Part shown: piece after piece, positions 23,679 through 30,774 of the stretch
Layout of the letters: every line of letters starts with the position of its first letter
Position numbering within the stretch: position 1 is the stretch's first letter
DNA from: Pseudomonas putida W15Oct28
Lineage (GTDB): Bacteria > Pseudomonadota > Gammaproteobacteria > Pseudomonadales > Pseudomonadaceae
Reading direction: 5' to 3'
Assembly: GCF_000708715.2 (NCBI RefSeq)
Contig: NZ_JENB01000053.1
Location: 1-34,872, forward strand
DNA length: 34,872 nucleotides
Made by a program: the position numbers and the translations under genes
The notes under the pieces: generated by a model
Told to the model about the DNA's origin: nothing
Databases searched by the model: none
Seen by the model: the letters and a program-made list of their open reading frames with translations, nothing else

Positions 23679-24470
23679 TTACTGCTGCGCTTGGCTCACC
23701 GCACGCGGTGCCACCGGCTGGTTGTCGTTGGAGATGGTCACCTCCACACGACGGTTTTGCGCACGGCCCGAGTTGCTGCCGTTGTCCGCTACCGGGTACT
23801 CCTTGCCATAGCCCTGGGAAACGATGCGCGCCGGGTCGACGCCGGCACGTACCAGTGCCATGCGTACCGCACCAGCGCGGCGCTCGGACAGGCTCTGGTT
23901 GTAGTTGGCCGAGCCGACGCTGTCGGTGTAGCCCTCGACAATCACCTTGCGCTCAGGGTTTTCCTGGAGGAACTGGGCCAGCTTGGTGACGTTCGGGTAG
24001 GCGTTGCTCTTGAGCTCGGCCTTGTTGAAGTCGAACAGCACATCGCCAAAGGTTACCAGCGTACCGCGGTCGGTCTGCTTGGCGTTGAGGCTGTCCTGCA
24101 GCTTGGCGATCTGCGCGTCGCGGGCATCCAGCTTGGCCTGTGCACGTTGGGCCGAGGCATTTTTCAGTTCGCCTTCGGCGGTGCGCAGGGCAATGGTCTG
24201 CTTGGCCACTTCAACACGCTGGTTGGTCAGGTAGGCCAGTTGGTCGACCTGCTTCTGGTCTTCACGGTCCATGAACGCCTTGTCGGCTTTGTTCAGCCAG
24301 TCCTGGGCGTCCTTGGTCTCCAGCGCTGCGACCTTGCTCGATTGCGGATCGCTCTGCAGCGAGGAGAAGTTGGTGCGGGCCGCCTCCAGGTTGGCGTTAG
24401 GGTCGTGCGAGCAGGCAGCAAGACCAACGCTGAGGGCCAGCAGGGCGGGAATCATGACGTAATTGCGCAT
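23679..24470 (-). CDS. DUF4398 and OmpA-domain outer-membrane lipoprotein
   Basis: This 263-residue protein begins with a lipoprotein signal ending in LAAC, then SHDPN. A coiled DUF4398-type region (about residues 25-145) with many Ala/Gln/Lys is followed by an OmpA peptidoglycan-binding domain (about 150-255): DVLFDFNKAELKSNAYPNV, VIVEGYTDSVGSANYNQSLSERRAGAV and GRAQNRRVEV, including the Asp and Arg expected to hold diaminopimelate. It probably ties the outer membrane to peptidoglycan. I chose the ATG at 24470 because AAAGG lies nine bases upstream; an ATG at 24479 has no spacing from that site. The same transcript carries a DUF4398-only lipoprotein gene 50 bases upstream. Confidence 0.88.
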   Translation of the reverse strand: MRNYVMIPALLALSVGLAACSHDPNANLEAARTNFSSLQSDPQSSKVAALETKDAQDWLNKADKAFMDREDQKQVDQLAYLTNQRVEVAKQTIALRTAEGELKNASAQRAQAKLDARDAQIAKLQDSLNAKQTDRGTLVTFGDVLFDFNKAELKSNAYPNVTKLAQFLQENPERKVIVEGYTDSVGSANYNQSLSERRAGAVRMALVRAGVDPARIVSQGYGKEYPVADNGSNSGRAQNRRVEVTISNDNQPVAPRAVSQAQQ

Positions 24471-24520
24471 AGTGTTCATCCTTTGATCGTGTGCGAAGGC
24501 TAAGGTTGGCGGGGCAGGGC

Positions 24521-24934
24521 TCACTGAGCGCTGCGCAGGCCTTCCTCACGTACGTCCTGAACGCCCTGACGGGCATCCTGCACGGCCTTCTGGGCCTTGG
24601 CTGCCTGGGCCTTGCGTTCGGCGAGGCGTGCGTCCCATTCGGCTTGTTGGGCCAGACGCTTGGCGTCGTCGTACTTCTTGTCATGCATGGCAATTTCGGC
24701 CTGCTTGAACTTGTCCTGCGCCGCTTTCATTTCAACGGCGGCAAACTCGGTACCGCCAGCGCTGACGGCAGAGTTCACGGCGGACTGGGTAACGGCATAC
24801 TGCTCGGTAGGCGGGTTGCCCGCACAGCCAGCCAGGACCAGGCTACTGCCCAGGGCCAGCGCGGCCAGCTTGAACCCGCGCACATGAGTGGATGACAGTT
24901 TGCTAGTGCGGGTCTTCATGGTGGTCAGCTCCAT
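24521..24934 (-). CDS. DUF4398 lipoprotein
   Basis: This 137-residue protein has a long signal peptide with lipobox LAGC followed by AGNPPTEQYAVTQSAV. The mature part is mainly an alanine-rich coiled-coil (FAAVEMKAAQDKFKQAEIAM, then KRLAQQAEWDARLAERKAQAAKAQKAVQDA). It is like the coil of the next gene but has no OmpA domain. AGGAG lies seven bases before the ATG at 24934; an ATG at 24919 is another possible start. Partnership of the two coils in the periplasm is an inference from shared family and operon. Confidence 0.82.
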   Translation of the reverse strand: MELTTMKTRTSKLSSTHVRGFKLAALALGSSLVLAGCAGNPPTEQYAVTQSAVNSAVSAGGTEFAAVEMKAAQDKFKQAEIAMHDKKYDDAKRLAQQAEWDARLAERKAQAAKAQKAVQDARQGVQDVREEGLRSAQ

Positions 24935-25117
24935 TGGATCACTCCTGATTACGACGATGTCCGTAGCAGTCCATCGCTCATTCCCTGACAAAACCGCGCG
25001 CTTCAGCTGAACGGTGCACGAGGGCAGTGTGCAGGGTTTTAGCGTGATGGCTATTGGCTCCGACTCGACCGTTTTTGGAATGGTTCAGAAAAAAGTGCGC
25101 TAAACGAGGAATTATTT

Positions 25118-25134
25118 CTGACTGATTGGTCAGT
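25118..25134. promoter_or_regulatory. Palindromic site upstream of the DUF4398 operon
   Basis: CTGACTGATTGGTCAGT contains two overlapping inverted repeats, CTGAC/GTCAG and ACTGA/TCAGT. It lies 184 bases upstream of the DUF4398 gene and 77 beyond the stop of the next gene, and could be an operator. Confidence 0.3.
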
Positions 25135-25170
25135 GCGGGTTGGCAGGAACTTTCGCGGGCTGGAGCGGTA

Positions 25171-25195
25171 TTCCGGGCCTTGGCGCGGCCCGGAA
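25171..25195. terminator. Hairpin after the 114-residue protein gene
   Basis: TTCCGGGCC and GGCCCGGAA form a perfect 9-base stem with a 7-base loop, 16 bases past the stop of the minus-strand gene at 25211. There is no T-run, so it is terminator-like only. Confidence 0.5.
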
Positions 25196-25210
25196 CGGTG
25201 GGGCGGGTGG

Positions 25211-25555
25211 TTATCTTTCGCTGTCGTCGCTGGTGGTGCTCAGGCTGTGCAGGTGCTGTCGCGAGAGGGACAAAAAGCGCGGAGTAGAGCCGACATCCTC
25301 GTAAAGCGGGTCGCCTTCTTCATCGGTGGCGATGACCTGACGGCCCTGCACATAGGGGAAGCTGGCTTCCAGTTCTTCGAGGGCGGCCGCCACCAGCTCG
25401 CCGAGCAGTTCCTCGGCGGTGCGCTTGGGGTACATGTCGATCAGCGCGGCCAGCCGCGCCTCGGACTCCAGGTCCAGGTGCAATACATGGCCCGTTCGGC
25501 TGAGGGTGCCGGCGGCATTCTGTTCCCAGTGCTGGGCGAGTTCACGGATTTTCAT
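25211..25555 (-). CDS. Conserved small protein of unknown function
   Basis: This 114-residue protein starts MKIRELAQHWEQNAAGTL and is rich in acidic residues. I recall similar Pseudomonas proteins annotated as pilin assembly protein or type 1 pili tip component, but no pilin feature or signal peptide is visible, so I do not adopt that label. Residues about 25-65 (LHLDLESEARLAALIDMYPKRTAEELLGELVAAALEELEASFPY) look like a ribbon-helix-helix-type strand-helix-helix, which would suggest a DNA-binding or dimerising role. It stands alone between a REP-containing gap and the DUF4398 operon. Confidence 0.7.
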   Translation of the reverse strand: MKIRELAQHWEQNAAGTLSRTGHVLHLDLESEARLAALIDMYPKRTAEELLGELVAAALEELEASFPYVQGRQVIATDEEGDPLYEDVGSTPRFLSLSRQHLHSLSTTSDDSER

Positions 25556-25685
25556 GATGACCTCTGTTGACGCCTGCTAAGGCTGCATTGCATGGGAGTG
25601 CTGTGCTTTCACTTTAGTTTGCTTTGGCCGAACACGGCTTGCCATTGCCGCTCGGCTGGGGGCACTCTTCAGTGCAGATGCAGTG

Positions 25686-25775
25686 CCTGTGGGAGCTGGC
25701 ATGCCCGCGAAGAATCAAAACGCGGTGCCTGGCACCGGCTGTGCCGGTGTTCGCGGGCATGCCCGCTCCCACAGG
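25686..25775. repeat. REP pair in the opposite order, upstream of ppc
   Basis: Here CCTGTGGGAGCTGGCATGCCCGCGA comes first and TCGCGGGCATGCCCGCTCCCACAGG second, the reverse order of the other pairs. The left arm has a T in place of the usual G in GGAGCGGGC. Between them is GGTGCCTGGCACC and GCCGGTG, a small hairpin. It ends 42 bases before the ppc ATG and therefore lies in or next to the ppc promoter. Confidence 0.85.
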
Positions 25776-25817
25776 GATCGCGTGGAGCCCGAAAGGGATG
25801 CAACGGAGAGAGGGCCA

Positions 25818-28445
25818 ATGACCGATATCGATGTGCGTTTGCGTGAAGATGTCCATGTGTTGGGTGAGCTGCTCGGCGAAACCATTCGCCAGCAGCATGG
25901 CGATGCGTTCTTGCAGAAAATCGAAGACATCCGCCACAGCGCCAAGGCCGACCGCCGCGGCCCGGGCGAGCAATTGACCTCGACCCTGGCCGACCTTGCC
26001 GAAGAAGACTTGCTACCCGTGGCCAGGGCCTTCAACCAGTTCCTCAACCTGGCCAACATGGCCGAGCAGTACCAGTTGATCCGCCGCCGCGACGCCGGCC
26101 AGCCCGAACCCTTCGAGGCCCGTGTGCTGCCCGAATTGCTGGCGCGCCTGAAGCAGGCCGGGCATAGCAACGATGCCCTGGCCCGGCAACTGGCCAAGCT
26201 CGATATCCAGCTGGTACTTACCGCGCACCCCACCGAGGTGGCCCGCCGCACGTTGATCCAGAAGTACGACGCCATCGCCGGCCAGCTGGCTGCCCAGGAC
26301 CACCGTGACCTGACCCCGGACGAACGCCAGCAGGTGCGTGAACGCCTGCGCCGGCTGATTGCCGAGGCCTGGCACACCGAAGAAATCCGTCGTACCCGGC
26401 CGACCCCGGTAGACGAAGCCAAGTGGGGCTTCGCGGTGATCGAGCATTCGCTGTGGCACGCCATCCCCAGCCACCTGCGCAAGGTCGACAAGGCCCTGCT
26501 GGACGCCACCGGCCTGCGCCTGCCGCTGGAAGCCGCGCCGATCCGCTTTGCCTCGTGGATGGGCGGTGACCGTGACGGCAACCCCAACGTGACTGCCGCC
26601 GTCACCCGAGAAGTGCTGTTGCTGGCGCGCTGGATGGCCGCCGACCTGTTCCTGCGCGACATCGATGCACTGGCCGCCGAGTTGTCCATGCAGCAGGCCA
26701 ACGACGCTTTGCGCGAACGGGTCGGCGACAGTGCCGAGCCCTACCGCGCCGTGCTGAAGCTACTGCGCGACCGCCTGCGGGCGACGCGTGCCTGGGCGCA
26801 TTCGGCTTTAACCAGCAACCAACCGGCCAGCGCCGAAGTGCTGGTCGACAACCGCGACCTGATCGCGCCGCTGGAGCTGTGCTACCAGTCGCTGCATGAA
26901 TGCGGCATGGGCGTGATCGCCGAAGGCCCACTACTCGACTGCCTGCGCCGCGCGGTCACCTTCGGGCTTTTCCTCGGCCGCCTGGACGTGCGCCAGGACG
27001 CTGCCCGCCACCGAGACGCGCTGACCGAAATCACCGACTATCTGGGCCTGGGTCGCTATGCCGACTGGGATGAAGATCGCCGCATCGCATTCCTCCAGGC
27101 CGAGCTGAAGAATCGCCGGCCACTGCTACCTGCGCATTTCAAGCCGCAAGCGGATACTGCCGAAGTGCTTGCCACCTGCCGGGAGGTGGCCGCTGCGCCG
27201 GCAGCCTCGCTGGGCTCCTATGTCATTTCCATGGCCGGTGCCGCTTCGGATGTGCTGGCGGTGCAACTGCTGCTCAAGGAAGCCGGCCTGACCCGCCCCA
27301 TGCGTGTGGTACCGCTGTTCGAGACCCTGGCTGACCTGGACAACGCCGGGCCGGTGATGCAGCGCCTGCTCGGCCTGCCGGGCTACCGTGCCGGGCTGCG
27401 CGGCCCACAGGAAGTGATGATTGGCTACTCCGATTCGGCCAAGGACGCCGGCACCACGGCGGCGGCCTGGGCGCAGTACCGGGCCCAGGAAAACCTGGTG
27501 CGTATCTGTGCCGAGCACCAGGTCGAACTGCTGCTGTTCCACGGCCGGGGCGGTACCGTAGGCCGCGGCGGTGGCCCGGCCCACGCGGCGATCCTGTCGC
27601 AGCCACCGGGTTCGGTGGCGGGGCGTTTCCGCACCACCGAGCAAGGCGAGATGATCCGCTTCAAGTTCGGTTTGCCGGGCATCGCCGAGCAAAACCTGAA
27701 CCTGTACCTGGCCGCTGTGCTCGAAGCTACGTTGTTGCCACCACCGCCCCCGCAGCCGGCCTGGCGCGAGGTGATGGACCAGTTGGCTGCCGATGGCGTC
27801 AAGGCTTACCGCAGCGTGGTGCGCGACAACCCCGATTTCGTCGAGTACTTCCGCCAGTCGACGCCAGAACAGGAACTGGGGCGCCTGCCGCTGGGCAGCC
27901 GCCCGGCCAAGCGCCGCGCAGGGGGGATCGAAAGCCTGCGGGCCATCCCATGGATCTTCGGCTGGACCCAGACCCGGCTGATGCTGCCGGCCTGGCTGGG
28001 CTGGGAAACCGCGCTGAGCAACGCCTTGGCCCGTGGCCAGGGTGAGTTGCTGGCACAGATGCGCGAGCAGTGGCCGTTCTTTCGCACCCGCATCGACATG
28101 CTGGAAATGGTGCTGGCCAAGGCCGATGCGCAAATTGCCGAGGCCTACGACGAACGTCTGGTGCAACCGGACTTGCTTCCTTTAGGTGCGCACCTGCGCG
28201 ACCTATTGTCGCAGTCGTGCCAGGTGGTGCTGGGTCTGACCGGGCAGCCGGTGCTACTGGCGCACAGCCCCGAGACGCTGGAATTCATCAGCCTGCGCAA
28301 CACCTACCTGGACCCGCTGCACCGCCTGCAGGCCGAGTTGCTGGCCCGCTCGCGCAGCCGCGAAGCCGCTCTGGACAGCCCGTTGGAGCAGGCCTTGCTG
28401 GTGACCGTGGCGGGTATTGCCGCCGGGTTGCGCAATACCGGCTGA
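25818..28445 (+). CDS. ppc: Phosphoenolpyruvate carboxylase
   Basis: This 875-residue cytoplasmic enzyme makes oxaloacetate from phosphoenolpyruvate and bicarbonate, refilling the citric acid cycle. Key motifs are present: catalytic histidine H137 in LTAHPTEVARR, the metal and substrate region WMGGDRDGNPNVT, GYSDSAKDAG, the glycine-rich FHGRGGTVGRGGGP and the C-terminal AAGLRNTG. Length is normal for the family. I chose the ATG at 25818 because a GAGAGAGGG stretch lies upstream; the longer frame to 25683 is REP sequence. It is followed by two strong hairpins. Confidence 0.97.
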   Translation: MTDIDVRLREDVHVLGELLGETIRQQHGDAFLQKIEDIRHSAKADRRGPGEQLTSTLADLAEEDLLPVARAFNQFLNLANMAEQYQLIRRRDAGQPEPFEARVLPELLARLKQAGHSNDALARQLAKLDIQLVLTAHPTEVARRTLIQKYDAIAGQLAAQDHRDLTPDERQQVRERLRRLIAEAWHTEEIRRTRPTPVDEAKWGFAVIEHSLWHAIPSHLRKVDKALLDATGLRLPLEAAPIRFASWMGGDRDGNPNVTAAVTREVLLLARWMAADLFLRDIDALAAELSMQQANDALRERVGDSAEPYRAVLKLLRDRLRATRAWAHSALTSNQPASAEVLVDNRDLIAPLELCYQSLHECGMGVIAEGPLLDCLRRAVTFGLFLGRLDVRQDAARHRDALTEITDYLGLGRYADWDEDRRIAFLQAELKNRRPLLPAHFKPQADTAEVLATCREVAAAPAASLGSYVISMAGAASDVLAVQLLLKEAGLTRPMRVVPLFETLADLDNAGPVMQRLLGLPGYRAGLRGPQEVMIGYSDSAKDAGTTAAAWAQYRAQENLVRICAEHQVELLLFHGRGGTVGRGGGPAHAAILSQPPGSVAGRFRTTEQGEMIRFKFGLPGIAEQNLNLYLAAVLEATLLPPPPPQPAWREVMDQLAADGVKAYRSVVRDNPDFVEYFRQSTPEQELGRLPLGSRPAKRRAGGIESLRAIPWIFGWTQTRLMLPAWLGWETALSNALARGQGELLAQMREQWPFFRTRIDMLEMVLAKADAQIAEAYDERLVQPDLLPLGAHLRDLLSQSCQVVLGLTGQPVLLAHSPETLEFISLRNTYLDPLHRLQAELLARSRSREAALDSPLEQALLVTVAGIAAGLRNTG

Positions 28446-28474
28446 GGGTGGGGCCTTGTTAGCCAGCGTGAGTG

Positions 28475-28493
28475 CCGTGCAGGCCATGCACGG
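28475..28493. terminator. First hairpin after ppc
   Basis: CCGTGCA and TGCACGG flank GGCCA, 29 bases after the ppc stop. No T-run follows. Confidence 0.4.
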
Positions 28494-28503
28494 GTAAGGG
28501 GAG

Positions 28504-28528
28504 GGTGGTTGCGCCGGGCGCAACCACC
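28504..28528. terminator. Second, stronger hairpin after ppc
   Basis: GGTGGTTGCGC and GCGCAACCACC form a perfect 11-base stem with a CGG loop. No T-run follows, so termination would need Rho or another aid. Confidence 0.5.
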
Positions 28529-28600
28529 TGCCCGGTCGGCCACAAGTGGCGCATTCCTGCAACTTTGGGACGCTTGTATGGCTGCCGGGCGCTGTGTATC

Positions 28601-28628
28601 TTGAGCAGCCTTCTGACCGTTTTATGGT
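28601..28628 (+). promoter_or_regulatory. Putative adk promoter
   Basis: TTGAGC (28601-28606) and TATGGT (28623-28628) are separated by 16 bases, about 75 bases before the adk start. Both hexamers match the sigma-70 consensus in four of six positions. Candidate only. Confidence 0.35.
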
Positions 28629-28702
28629 CATACCCGATTTTCCGGACTTGGCCCTGGTTGCCGAATCCATTGAATTTCATAAAAAAATTTGAGGAGCACG
28701 AG

Positions 28703-29353
28703 ATGCGCGTAATTCTGCTGGGAGCTCCCGGGGCCGGTAAAGGTACTCAGGCAAAGTTCATCACCGAAAAGTTCGGTATTCCACAGATCTCCACCGGTGA
28801 CATGCTGCGTGCCGCCGTAAAGGCCGGTACCCCGCTGGGCCTGGAACTGAAGAAAGTCATGGATGCCGGCCAGCTGGTCTCCGACGAGCTGATCATCAGC
28901 CTGGTCAAGGAGCGCATCGCCCAGCCTGATTGCGCCAACGGCTGCCTGTTCGACGGCTTCCCACGCACTATCCCGCAAGCTGAAGCCATGGTCTCTGCCG
29001 GTGTCGACATCGACGCCGTGGTCGAAATCGCCGTGGACGACGAAGAAATCGTCGGCCGCATGGCTGGCCGCCGCGTGCACCTGGCCTCGGGCCGCACCTA
29101 CCATATTCAGTACAATCCGCCGAAAGTGGAAGGCAAGGACGACGTCACTGGCGAAGACCTGATCCAGCGCGACGACGACAAGGAAGAAACCGTTCGTCAT
29201 CGCCTGTCGGTCTACCACACCCAGACCAAACCGCTGGTGGACTTCTACCAGAAGCTGTCGGCTGCCAATGCCGGCAAGCCGAAGTACAGCCACATTGAAG
29301 GTGTCGGTTCGGTCGACGCCATCACTGCCAAGGTCCTGGCAGCCCTGAGCTGA
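28703..29353 (+). CDS. adk: Adenylate kinase
   Basis: This 216-residue cytoplasmic enzyme interconverts ATP + AMP and two ADP. The P-loop GAPGAGKGTQ starts at residue 7, the AMP-binding region is STGDMLRAAVKAGTPLG, and the long LID domain is GRRVHLASGRTYHIQYNPPKVEGKDDVTGEDL. The LID has no four-cysteine zinc site, as usual in Gram-negative bacteria. GAGGAG lies seven bases before the ATG at 28703; a longer frame to 28472 is intergenic sequence. Confidence 0.97.
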   Translation: MRVILLGAPGAGKGTQAKFITEKFGIPQISTGDMLRAAVKAGTPLGLELKKVMDAGQLVSDELIISLVKERIAQPDCANGCLFDGFPRTIPQAEAMVSAGVDIDAVVEIAVDDEEIVGRMAGRRVHLASGRTYHIQYNPPKVEGKDDVTGEDLIQRDDDKEETVRHRLSVYHTQTKPLVDFYQKLSAANAGKPKYSHIEGVGSVDAITAKVLAALS

Positions 29354-29372
29354 TCAGCGCCTGACGCCCCCC

Positions 29373-29400
29373 GACAACGGCCCGCTAGCGGGCCGTTGTC
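29373..29400 (+). terminator. Terminator-like hairpin after adk
   Basis: GACAACGGCCCGC TA GCGGGCCGTTGTC is a perfect 28-base palindrome 20 bases after the adk stop, followed by GTTTCC. The T-run is only three bases. Together with the REP block at 29435-29553 and the tsaB promoter it fills the 321-base gap from 29354 to 29674; I see no gene in that gap. Confidence 0.7.
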
Positions 29401-29434
29401 GTTTCCGGCCTGCAGTCCACGGCCTGGCGCGGCC

Positions 29435-29553
29435 CCTGTAGGAGCGGCCTTGCGTCGCGATGGGCCGCCAAGCGGCCCCGGCAATTTCTGCGGCGAAGCT
29501 GAAATCGTGGGGCCGCTACGCGCCCCATCGCGACGCAAGGCCGCTCCTACAGG
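29435..29553. repeat. Long REP-like inverted repeat between adk and tsaB
   Basis: Outer arms CCCTGTAGGAGCGGCCTTGCGTCGCGATGGG and the inverse form a stem of about 30 bases. Inside are GGGCCGCCAAGCGGCCCC and GGGGCCGCTACGCGCCCC hairpins. This is the same design as the element at 7176-7294, with small base changes that keep the pairing (TGTGTCGCGA against TGCGTCGCGA). Confidence 0.85.
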
Positions 29554-29610
29554 GACCGCGTCAAGGCCATGTTGTGTAGACCTCCTGCAAAGGCCGCACA
29601 GCGCCCCTTC

Positions 29611-29639
29611 GGGACACAACGCCGCCGCTGCTCTATACT
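29611..29639 (+). promoter_or_regulatory. Putative tsaB promoter
   Basis: GGGACA (29611-29616) and TATACT (29634-29639) are separated by 17 bases, 36 bases before the tsaB ATG. The -35 matches consensus in four of six positions, the -10 in five. Confidence 0.5.
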
Positions 29640-29674
29640 GCCGCTCTTTTCATTCGCACCTGGATACCCGTTCG

Positions 29675-30349
29675 ATGACCACCCTGCTGGCCCTGGATAC
29701 CGCCACCGAAGCCTGTTCCGTCGCGCTGCTGCATGACGGCAAGGTAACCAGCCATTACGAGGTGATCCCGCGTCAGCACGCGCAGAAGCTGCTGCCGATG
29801 ATCAAGCAGTTGCTGGCCGAATCCGGCGTTTCGCTGAATGCACTGGACGCCATCGCCTTCGGCCGTGGCCCGGGCGCCTTCACCGGCGTGCGCATTGCCA
29901 TTGGTGTGGTCCAGGGCCTGGCCTTCGCGCTGGAGCGCCCGGTGCTGCCGGTGTCCAACCTGGCCGCGCTGGCCCAGGGGGCGTTGCGCGAGCAGGGCGT
30001 GCAGCAGGTGGCGGCCGCCATCGATGCGCGCATGGATGAAGTGTATTGGGGCTGCTACCAGGCCACGGCGGGCGAAATGCGCCTGGTTGGCCGCGAAGCG
30101 GTGTTGCCGCCCGAGCAGGTAGCGCTGCCGCCAGACAGCCATGGCGAGTGGTTCGGTGCCGGTACCGGATGGGGGTACGCCGAGCGCCTGGCGGTGAAGG
30201 TGGCCGCCAGCAACCCTGGCGCCTTGCCCAATGCCCTGGACGTTCTCAGCCTGGCCAGCTTCGCCTGGGCCCGTGGCGAGGCAATCGTCGCCGAGCAGGC
30301 GCAACCGGTCTACCTGCGCGATAATGTAGCTACCCCCAAGAAGCGCTGA
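29675..30349 (+). CDS. tsaB: tRNA threonylcarbamoyladenosine biosynthesis protein TsaB
   Basis: This 224-residue protein is the TsaB (YeaZ) subunit of the complex, with TsaD and TsaE, that makes t6A at position 37 of tRNAs reading ANN codons. It has the ASKHA-fold start LLALDTATEACSVALLHDG, and the segment AFGRGPGAFTGVRIAIGVVQGLAFA is diagnostic for TsaB/TsaD. TsaB lacks catalytic metal ligands and has a structural role. Start chosen at the ATG 29675, which begins the conserved N-terminus; the longer frame to 29396 is REP sequence. Confidence 0.93.
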   Translation: MTTLLALDTATEACSVALLHDGKVTSHYEVIPRQHAQKLLPMIKQLLAESGVSLNALDAIAFGRGPGAFTGVRIAIGVVQGLAFALERPVLPVSNLAALAQGALREQGVQQVAAAIDARMDEVYWGCYQATAGEMRLVGREAVLPPEQVALPPDSHGEWFGAGTGWGYAERLAVKVAASNPGALPNALDVLSLASFAWARGEAIVAEQAQPVYLRDNVATPKKR

Positions 30350-30362
30350 ATGCTGTTCGTCG

Positions 30363-30377
30363 GTTATCGCCGATAAC
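30363..30377. promoter_or_regulatory. Palindrome GTTATCG-C-CGATAAC
   Basis: A 15-base perfect inverted repeat with a one-base centre, 14 bases after the tsaB stop. A further GTTATC lies at about 30410. The size and centre fit an operator for the genes starting at 30481; it is too tight to form a good hairpin. Unknown binding protein. Confidence 0.4.
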
Positions 30378-30480
30378 ACTAAAACCTTTTGCGCGATATG
30401 TGGTCCAGTTATCACTCAAGCATTAGCGACGGAACCCTGATGCTGCTAAATTGCCATCATTGGTCCTGAGTGCTCATGCC

Positions 30481-30771
30481 ATGCGTATCGACGGTTTCTC
30501 ATCGCAGTCCTACCCGGTCAAGCGCACCCCGCGCAAGGCACCGGCGCGTGACGAGGCCATCGATGATGCCGAGCTGGTAGATGACAGCCAGGGCGCCCCC
30601 GTGGATGCCACCGCCCGCCGCCGCAGCGGTGGCCTGCCAGCCCGCCAGCAGGACATGGTCTTCCCCCGCGCCCGTGACCGGCGCACCGCCACTGCATTGG
30701 CCAGCTACCTGAGCACCGCCGGTTTCACCGAATGGGACATGGAAGTACTGGGGCTCGACCTGTACATTTAG
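30481..30771 (+). CDS. Small conserved protein of unknown function
   Basis: This 96-residue, highly charged protein starts MRIDGFSSQSYPVKRTPRKA and ends with LASYLSTAGFTEWDMEVLGLDLYI. The middle is acidic, then arginine-rich, and probably disordered; only the last 30 residues look like a folded or binding segment. No signal peptide is visible. Start is taken at the ATG 30481; a TTG at 30451 would add ten residues. The DUF72 gene begins three bases after its stop, so the two are co-translated. Confidence 0.65.
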   Translation: MRIDGFSSQSYPVKRTPRKAPARDEAIDDAELVDDSQGAPVDATARRRSGGLPARQQDMVFPRARDRRTATALASYLSTAGFTEWDMEVLGLDLYI

Positions 30772-30774
30772 TGG

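Noticed and set aside
25683..25817. Extended N-terminus for ppc
   Set aside because: The extra codons are REP sequence; the ATG at 25818 gives the normal family start.
7176..29553. Repeats as a CRISPR array
   Set aside because: The repeats are inverted pairs scattered between genes, without regular spacers or cas genes.
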